Origin: Clostridiales bacterium
GTDB lineage: Bacteria > Bacillota > Clostridia > Christensenellales > Aristaeellaceae
Direction: 5' to 3'
Length of the DNA stretch: 18,581 nt
NCBI GenBank assembly: GCA_004552515.1
Contig: SFOF01000021.1
Coordinates: forward strand, 1-18,581
The notes beneath the pieces were generated by a model. The model saw nothing but the letters and a program-made list of their open reading frames with translations, did not search any database and was not told the origin of the DNA. Within the stretch, counting starts at the first letter, position 1; each line of letters opens with the position of its first letter. Shown here in pieces: positions 15,181-18,581 of this stretch. The translations under genes were made by a program, and so were the position numbers.

Positions 15181-15591
15181 TTACGCCATGCCCGCGCAGC
15201 CGCCCGCATCCTCGCCGGCCGGGCGCGTGCTGAAGCGATAGCCCGCCGCCATCGCGCCCAGCGCCGCCGCCGCCGAAAAGGGCGCGGTCGCAGCCGCCGC
15301 GGCCACGGCCGGCCACAGAGGCACGCTGAATACAATCCGCCCCTCGCGGCTGCTCAGCGTCAGGCGGCGCGCCGACACGCGCTTCCAGACGCGCCGAACC
15401 GCGTCGCGGCGTTCCTCGGCCGGATCGCGCACGGAAACCGGCTCGATATACAGCCGCGCCCGCCCGAAATGCTCGGTCAGCACGCGTTCGGGCTTTCCGC
15501 CGTATCGGCGCAGCAGCTCGATCGCCTTTGTGCGGCTCACGCTGCCCAGCCTGCACACGCGCTCAATATCTCTGGCTTGAAAATCAAACAT
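15181..15591 (-). CDS. Divergent DUF4342-type protein, first gene of the two-component operon
   Basis: A 136-residue protein that looks like a diverged paralogue of the next gene. Residues 6-42 form a UBA-like helix set (DIERVCRLGSVSRTKAIELL). A basic linker (~56-76) leads to RLTLSSREGRIVFSVPLWP and an Ala-rich hydrophobic span (~94-117) that aligns with the DUF4342 membrane part, here shorter and much richer in alanine. GGAGG lies 7 nt before the ATG, a strong site. The next gene starts 52 nt after its stop codon. Function is unknown; having two such proteins of different make-up in one operon suggests they work as a pair. Confidence 0.75.
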   Translation of the reverse strand: MFDFQARDIERVCRLGSVSRTKAIELLRRYGGKPERVLTEHFGRARLYIEPVSVRDPAEERRDAVRRVWKRVSARRLTLSSREGRIVFSVPLWPAVAAAAATAPFSAAAALGAMAAGYRFSTRPAGEDAGGCAGMA

Positions 15592-15660
15592 TTTTTATCC
15601 TCCGCACGAAACGCCGTGCTCTTGTCCTCTGCCTTGCCGCTTCTATTCGGCTTCATTCTT

Positions 15661-15689
15661 ATTATATCAGCCGCGCGCGATGCCTGCTT
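15661..15689 (-). promoter_or_regulatory. Promoter of the DUF4342/two-component operon
   Basis: A perfect -10 TATAAT (15661-15666) on the minus strand has only a poor -35 at 17-bp distance (AAGCAG, 15684-15689). A good -10 with a poor -35 is typical of promoters that need an activator, and the CWTGAG boxes overlap and extend upstream of the -35. The leader is about 60 nt. Confidence 0.75.
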
Positions 15690-15725
15690 GAGAGCGTTCT
15701 GATGAGCGCATGAGAATTTCATGAG
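15687..15725. promoter_or_regulatory. 11-bp-phased CWTGAG boxes (likely response-regulator sites)
   Basis: On the plus strand CTTGAG (15687), CATGAG (15709) and CATGAG (15720) start at offsets 0, 22 and 33, all multiples of 11 bp. The first box overlaps the poor -35 of the minus-strand operon. OmpR/PhoB-family regulators bind direct repeats with 11-bp pitch, so the operon's own regulator is the leading candidate. The boxes also lie 20-60 bp upstream of the spore-protein promoter. Confidence 0.6.
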
Positions 15726-15745
15726 AAAAACGGCTGTTTTTTCCA

Positions 15746-15775
15746 TGCGTAAATTCGATGCGGCGGGTCAAACTA
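15746..15775 (+). promoter_or_regulatory. Sigma-G-like promoter of the first spore-protein gene
   Basis: -35 TGCGTA (15746-15751) and -10 CAAACTA (15769-15775) are 17 bp apart. Each differs by one base from the forespore sigma-G pattern (TGMATA and CATNNTA). The position, 30 bp before a spore-protein start, supports it. Confidence 0.6.
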
Positions 15776-15805
15776 GGTGCGGACTCACAAGGAGGTGAAG
15801 CAGAA

Positions 15806-16006
15806 ATGGCAAGCAAGAGTCGGATCAACATTCCCGAGGCCGGCGCGGCGCTGGACAACATGAAGTATGAAGTCGCGCGCGAGCTGGGCGTCAATCTCAA
15901 GCAGGGCTACAACGGCGACCTGACCGCCCGTGAAAACGGCTACGTCGGCGGCTATATGGTCAAGAAAATGATCGAGGATTACGAGCGCCAGTCCACGAAG
16001 GGCTGA
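15806..16006 (+). CDS. Small acid-soluble spore protein, alpha/beta type (first copy)
   Basis: A 66-residue DNA-binding protein that coats and protects DNA in the dormant spore and is degraded by the GPR protease at germination. The family core is clear: LDNMKYEVARELGVNL (16-31) contains the protease-recognition region, and GYNGDLTARENGYVGG (34-49) is followed by a C-terminal helix MVKKMIEDYE. The ATG at 15806 has AAGGAGG 8-9 nt upstream; an in-frame ATG at 15758 lies upstream of the promoter's -10. The paralogue follows 109 nt downstream on the same strand. This gene is strong evidence that the organism forms endospores. Confidence 0.95.
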   Translation: MASKSRINIPEAGAALDNMKYEVARELGVNLKQGYNGDLTARENGYVGGYMVKKMIEDYERQSTKG

Positions 16007-16027
16007 TCGTTCGTCTCCTGTTCCAAC

Positions 16028-16075
16028 GGGACTGTCTCAAAGAGGGGCTTTCGCCCCGCGCTTTGAAACAGACCC
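16028..16075 (+). repeat. 48-nt imperfect hairpin between the two spore-protein genes
   Basis: GGG-CTGT-TCAAAG pairs with CTTTGA-ACAG-CCC around an inner stem GGGGC/GCCCC with loop TTTC. There are two mismatches and one small internal loop. No T-run follows directly, so it is a poor Rho-independent terminator. It may attenuate or protect the mRNA, or be a copy of a dispersed palindromic repeat. Confidence 0.7.
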
Positions 16076-16115
16076 GCCGCTCAATATCATATTTTTCTCA
16101 AGGAGGAACCAGACT

Positions 16116-16343
16116 ATGCCTTCCAATAACAATAACCAGATCAATATCCCCGAATCCAAGAACGCCATGTACAGCTTCAAGCACGAAGTGGCGAACGAGC
16201 TGGGCATCAACCTCAAGCAGGGCTATAACGGCGACCTGACCTCCCGCGACGCCGGCTCCATCGGCGGCATGATGGTCAAGAAGATGATCGAGGCGCAGGA
16301 GCAGCAGATGGCCGGCAGCGCGTCCCGCTCCATGAATCGCTAA
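16116..16343 (+). CDS. Small acid-soluble spore protein, alpha/beta type (second copy)
   Basis: A 75-residue paralogue of the preceding gene with the same core: FKHEVANELGINL (21-33) and KQGYNGDLTSRDAGSIGG (34-51), then a C-terminal helix. It has an Asn-rich N-terminus and a longer Gln/Ser-rich tail. AAGGAGG lies 9 nt upstream of the ATG. A sigma-G-like -10 (CATATTT, 16088-16094) is present, but its -35 would fall within the hairpin and is poor, so it may be co-transcribed with the first copy. Confidence 0.95.
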   Translation: MPSNNNNQINIPESKNAMYSFKHEVANELGINLKQGYNGDLTSRDAGSIGGMMVKKMIEAQEQQMAGSASRSMNR

Positions 16344-16362
16344 TCGGGCATACGCCTTCATT

Positions 16363-16395
16363 CCGGCGTCCCTCTTTCGGGACGTCGGTTTTTTT
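16363..16395 (+). terminator. Terminator after the spore-protein genes
   Basis: A 10-bp stem with one G-T pair, CCGGCGTCCC with GGGACGTCGG, has a 6-nt loop and is followed directly by seven T on the plus strand. It lies 19 nt after the stop codon of the second spore-protein gene, and the convergent gene ends 3 nt beyond it. Confidence 0.94.
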
Positions 16396-16398
16396 CTG

Positions 16399-16884
16399 TC
16401 AGCCGCCCGTTTCGTCGCTGCCCACGGGGGCCATGCTGGCCTCGGCATAGGGCACGAATTCGCCCTGATCGTTGTAATAGCCGTCGGCGGTATAGTTGCC
16501 GTTGTACAGATCGTCGCTCATGCCCATGCTGGGGTTCATGCGGTCGCTGTAATCATAGCCGCCGTATTCGCCGCCGGTCACCGCGCCCAGAAACCAGCTC
16601 TTCACGTCGTCCACCAGCCACGGATTGTGGAAATACTGATACGCCTCGAACGCGGTCATAAACAGCGTCAGAACAAGCGCGGCCAGGCTCACCGCCACGC
16701 CAACGCGGAATTTTTTCTGATAGCGCCTGGTGATCGTGCCGAACACCTTCACCACGCCCGCGCTGGCCAGTATCACGCCCAGGAAGGGCACCCAGCACAG
16801 CAGGCAGGCGAACACGCTCGTGCGGACGCCCGCGCCGATGCGCCGCTTTTCCTCGCGCTCCTGTCCTCTCGTATATTCGCTCAT
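16399..16884 (-). CDS. Small membrane protein of unknown function
   Basis: A 161-residue protein I do not recognise. A charged N-terminus (1-21) is followed by two hydrophobic spans (about 22-49 and 60-79) joined by a short basic loop TRRYQKKF. The C-terminal half is polar, rich in Tyr, Asn, Gly and Met (about 104-145), and ends in an acidic GSDETGG. With the basic loop inside, both ends and the tail would be outside or inside together; the positive loop favours ends outside. AAAGGAG lies 8 nt upstream of the ATG, and a good promoter is present. It stands alone, convergent with the spore-protein genes and divergent from the oxidoreductase. Confidence 0.8.
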   Translation of the reverse strand: MSEYTRGQEREEKRRIGAGVRTSVFACLLCWVPFLGVILASAGVVKVFGTITRRYQKKFRVGVAVSLAALVLTLFMTAFEAYQYFHNPWLVDDVKSWFLGAVTGGEYGGYDYSDRMNPSMGMSDDLYNGNYTADGYYNDQGEFVPYAEASMAPVGSDETGG

Positions 16885-16946
16885 ATCATACGCTCCTTTA
16901 TTGAAAAAAGACGCTGAAGCGCCCCTTCCGGTTCCGCTTTTTTTCC

Positions 16947-16975
16947 ATTATATCAGCCGGCCGAACGACTGACAA
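16947..16975 (-). promoter_or_regulatory. Sigma-A promoter of the small membrane protein gene
   Basis: -35 TTGTCA (16970-16975, five of six) and a perfect -10 TATAAT (16947-16952) with a 17-bp spacer, minus strand. The leader is about 55 nt. Confidence 0.88.
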
Positions 16976-17017
16976 GCCAAAAAGTCCGATTTTCGGCCAA
17001 AATGCCGCGCTTCGGCC
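16959..17017. repeat. Three TTCGGCC heptamers between divergent promoters
   Basis: TTCGGCC occurs on the plus strand at 16992-16998 and 17011-17017 (19 bp apart), extended to TTCGGCCA in both. It occurs inverted at 16959-16965, inside the spacer of the minus-strand promoter. Possible binding sites for a regulator serving both divergent genes; chance remains possible in GC-rich DNA. Confidence 0.4.
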
Positions 17018-17044
17018 ATGTTTCGCGTGCGGGGCGCAATTCTA

Positions 17045-17073
17045 TTGACTTCAAATTCCACAGGAGCCATACT
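17045..17073 (+). promoter_or_regulatory. Promoter of the oxidoreductase gene
   Basis: -35 TTGACT (17045-17050, five of six) and -10 CATACT (17068-17073, four of six) with a 17-bp spacer on the plus strand. Moderate match; a palindrome covers the expected transcription start. Confidence 0.6.
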
Positions 17074-17092
17074 GATAAAAACACATTATCAG
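17072..17092. promoter_or_regulatory. Palindromic operator candidate at the transcription start
   Basis: CTGATAA (17072-17078) and TTATCAG (17086-17092) are perfect inverted copies with a 7-bp spacer. The element begins in the -10 and covers about -8 to +12, a classic repressor position. The spacing fits a dimeric helix-turn-helix repressor; the regulator is not in this window. Confidence 0.6.
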
Positions 17093-17122
17093 GCCACCAA
17101 AAAGCGCCGGGAGGAACCTGGT

Positions 17123-18406
17123 ATGAGCAAGATCAAAATCGGCGTTCTGGGCGGAACGCGCGGACTGGATTTCCTGACGAGAGTGCTCGTAAATCACCCC
17201 TGCGCCGAGGTCACCGCCATATGCGAGGCGCACGCGGGCCTGCGGGAAAAGATCAGGAGCGCCGCGCAAGCCCTGTCCGGCCGGCTCGAGGTCTTTTCCG
17301 ATTATGATGAATTCCTAAGCAGCGGCGTCGATGCGGTCATCATCGCCAATTTCGCCAACGAACACGCGCCCTATGCCATCCGGGCGCTGAAGCGCGGCGT
17401 TCATGTCCTGAGCGAAAATCTGCCCACACAGACGATGGGCGAGGCCGTCGCGCTCACGGAGGCCGTCGAGCAGAGCGGAAAAATCTACGCTTACAGCGAA
17501 AATTACTGCTATCTGCCGCACATTCTGGAAATGCGCCGGATTTTCGAGCGCGGCGAAATGGGCGCGCTCATGTATGCCGAGGGAAATTTCATCAACGACT
17601 GCTCCTTCAAATGGCATCTGCTCACCCGGGGAAACAAAAATCACTGGCGCAATTTCGTTCCCTCCACGTTCTACTGCACCCATTCGATCGGCCCGCTGAT
17701 GTATACGACCGGCCTGAGAGCCGAAACGGTCGTGGGCATGGAGACGCCGCTGATGCCGTATATGGCCGCTGTGGGCGCGCGCAGCGGCAGCGCGGCCGTC
17801 GAGATCATGCAGCTGGAGGGCGGCGCCGTCGCCAAGAGCATGAACGGCAATTACCGCCGCGATTATTCGGCGGATTATCGTCTCATCGCGGAAAGCGGCA
17901 CGATCGAAACGGACGTCTACAGCTTCGGCGAGCTGCGCGTCGCGCGGGCCAATCCGAAATCCGGCGGCTATGATATCGAAACCATAGCGCCCCCGTACCG
18001 CTTCGACGAAATCCCCGTCTATTCCTATAAGGACATGAGCGCCATGCACAGCTTTGAGCGGGCCGACGTCTATCTGATCAACGTATTCATACAGGCCATA
18101 CTGGGCGACAGCGCCGCGAAAAAGTACATGATCGACGTCTACAGGGCGCTTGATATGTCCACCGTCGGTCTGCTGGCCTATCGCTCAATCCTCTCCGGCA
18201 GCCATTCCGTCGGAATCCCCAATTTCAGGAACGCCGCCGAAAGGGAGGCGTGGCGGAACGACCGTCACAGCACGGACTCCTCCATCTCCGCCGGAAGCGA
18301 TCTTCTGCCCTCCTGCAAGAGCGGATTTGTCGTGGCCGACGACGCCGTTTACGAGCGCGTCCGCCAGAAATTTGACGCCGCCCCGATGACCTTCGGCAGC
18401 CACTGA
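17123..18406 (+). CDS. Gfo/Idh/MocA-family oxidoreductase, atypical
   Basis: A 427-residue NAD(P)-dependent dehydrogenase-type protein; relatives act on sugars, inositols or their derivatives. The Rossmann start KIGVLGGTRGLDF (4-17) carries the dinucleotide-binding glycines, and VDAVIIANFANEHAPYAIRAL (69-89) is the typical second half. The family's EKP motif, whose lysine is catalytic, should be near residue 98; the sequence reads VLSENLPTQT, so Lys is replaced by Asn99 and Pro by Leu100. The C-terminal alpha/beta domain (~130-380) includes FYCTHSIGPL, with a candidate catalytic His. The ATG at 17123 has GGGAGG 8 nt upstream; an in-frame ATG at 17018 lies upstream of the promoter. The last ~50 residues are polar and not family-typical. 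Whether it is a redox enzyme is uncertain. Confidence 0.88.
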   Translation: MSKIKIGVLGGTRGLDFLTRVLVNHPCAEVTAICEAHAGLREKIRSAAQALSGRLEVFSDYDEFLSSGVDAVIIANFANEHAPYAIRALKRGVHVLSENLPTQTMGEAVALTEAVEQSGKIYAYSENYCYLPHILEMRRIFERGEMGALMYAEGNFINDCSFKWHLLTRGNKNHWRNFVPSTFYCTHSIGPLMYTTGLRAETVVGMETPLMPYMAAVGARSGSAAVEIMQLEGGAVAKSMNGNYRRDYSADYRLIAESGTIETDVYSFGELRVARANPKSGGYDIETIAPPYRFDEIPVYSYKDMSAMHSFERADVYLINVFIQAILGDSAAKKYMIDVYRALDMSTVGLLAYRSILSGSHSVGIPNFRNAAEREAWRNDRHSTDSSISAGSDLLPSCKSGFVVADDAVYERVRQKFDAAPMTFGSH

Positions 18407-18448
18407 CGGCGCGAACCTCCTTATTTCAGTTTCCTTCATTTCATGCGG

Positions 18449-18477
18449 TTGACAGAACGCGAAAAGTGGTATATTAT
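18449..18477 (+). promoter_or_regulatory. Sigma-A promoter of the Mrp-like gene
   Basis: Perfect -35 TTGACA (18449-18454) and -10 TATTAT (18472-18477, five of six) with a 17-bp spacer on the plus strand, ending 31 nt before the start codon. Confidence 0.85.
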
Positions 18478-18508
18478 GACTGAAGAAAACCCAATGGAGG
18501 ATATTGCC

Positions 18509-18581
18509 ATGTCTGAAGAATGTACGCACAATTGTGAAACCTGCGGCGCGAGCTGTCCCAGCAAGGGTGCAAGCCCCGAGA
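18509..18581 (+). CDS. Probable Mrp/NBP35-family Fe-S carrier ATPase, N-terminal fragment
   Basis: Only 24 codons are inside the window. TGGAGG lies 8 nt upstream of the ATG. The peptide MSEECTHNCETCGASCPSKG has four cysteines (5, 9, 12, 16) in the pattern C-x3-C-x2-C-x3-C. A cysteine-rich N-terminus of this kind precedes the P-loop ATPase domain in many clostridial Mrp/NBP35 proteins, which assemble and transfer Fe-S clusters. The P-loop itself lies beyond the window, so another small cysteine-rich protein is possible. Confidence 0.65.
   Translation, partial: MSEECTHNCETCGASCPSKGASPE

Noticed and set aside
16028..16075. The hairpin between the spore-protein genes as an insertion-sequence end or MITE
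   Set aside because: No target-site duplication or transposase remnant flanks it, so I list it only as a hairpin repeat.
17315..18049. A 244-codon minus-strand frame opposite the oxidoreductase
   Set aside because: It has no ribosome binding site, and the plus strand carries a complete Rossmann-fold gene with promoter.

Overview
The window looks like a chromosomal segment of a GC-rich, endospore-forming member of the Clostridia (Bacillota). Evidence for this: two alpha/beta-type small acid-soluble spore proteins of the clostridial kind, a ribonuclease Y gene, strong Shine-Dalgarno sequences (AGGAGG-like), consensus sigma-A promoters with 17-bp spacers, and sugar ABC transporters of the LplA/B/C type. 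I cannot place the genus from sequence reading alone; an uncultured gut or rumen lineage is a guess. No phage, insertion sequence, CRISPR array or rRNA was seen.

Layout. (1) 1-509: a minus-strand tRNA operon, Pro-Glu-Met-Asp-Thr (Thr cut by the window edge), behind a perfect TTGACA/TATAAT promoter. (2) 559-4353: a minus-strand carbohydrate ABC importer operon, permease-permease-binding protein, with its own consensus promoter and no ATPase gene. (3) 4594-6519: monocistronic rny (RNase Y) with a TTG start and a roughly 300-nt leader. (4) 6616-10663: a carbohydrate-ester cluster on the minus strand, in order a NagD-type HAD phosphatase, an unusual GNAT-esterase fusion, and two tandemly duplicated alpha/beta-hydrolase esterases. 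(5) 10675-12590: a DUF4091/GH123-like protein with its own promoter. (6) 12615-15725: a four-gene operon of two small DUF4342-type (UBA-like plus membrane) proteins, an OmpR-family response regulator and its histidine kinase. Its promoter carries 11-bp-phased CWTGAG boxes. (7) 15746-16395: two plus-strand spore-protein genes. (8) 16399-18406: a small membrane protein of unknown function, divergent from a Gfo/Idh/MocA-family oxidoreductase. (9) 18449 to the end: a promoter and the first 24 codons of a probable Mrp/NBP35 Fe-S carrier ATPase.

How the genes may work together. The ABC importer, the three esterases, the HAD phosphatase, the GH123-like protein and the oxidoreductase fit a lifestyle of taking up and trimming acetylated or amino sugars, but they are split over several transcription units and only proximity links them. 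The least described parts are the GNAT-esterase fusion inside an expanding esterase cluster, and the two-component system co-transcribed with a pair of DUF4342 proteins behind a likely autoregulatory promoter.
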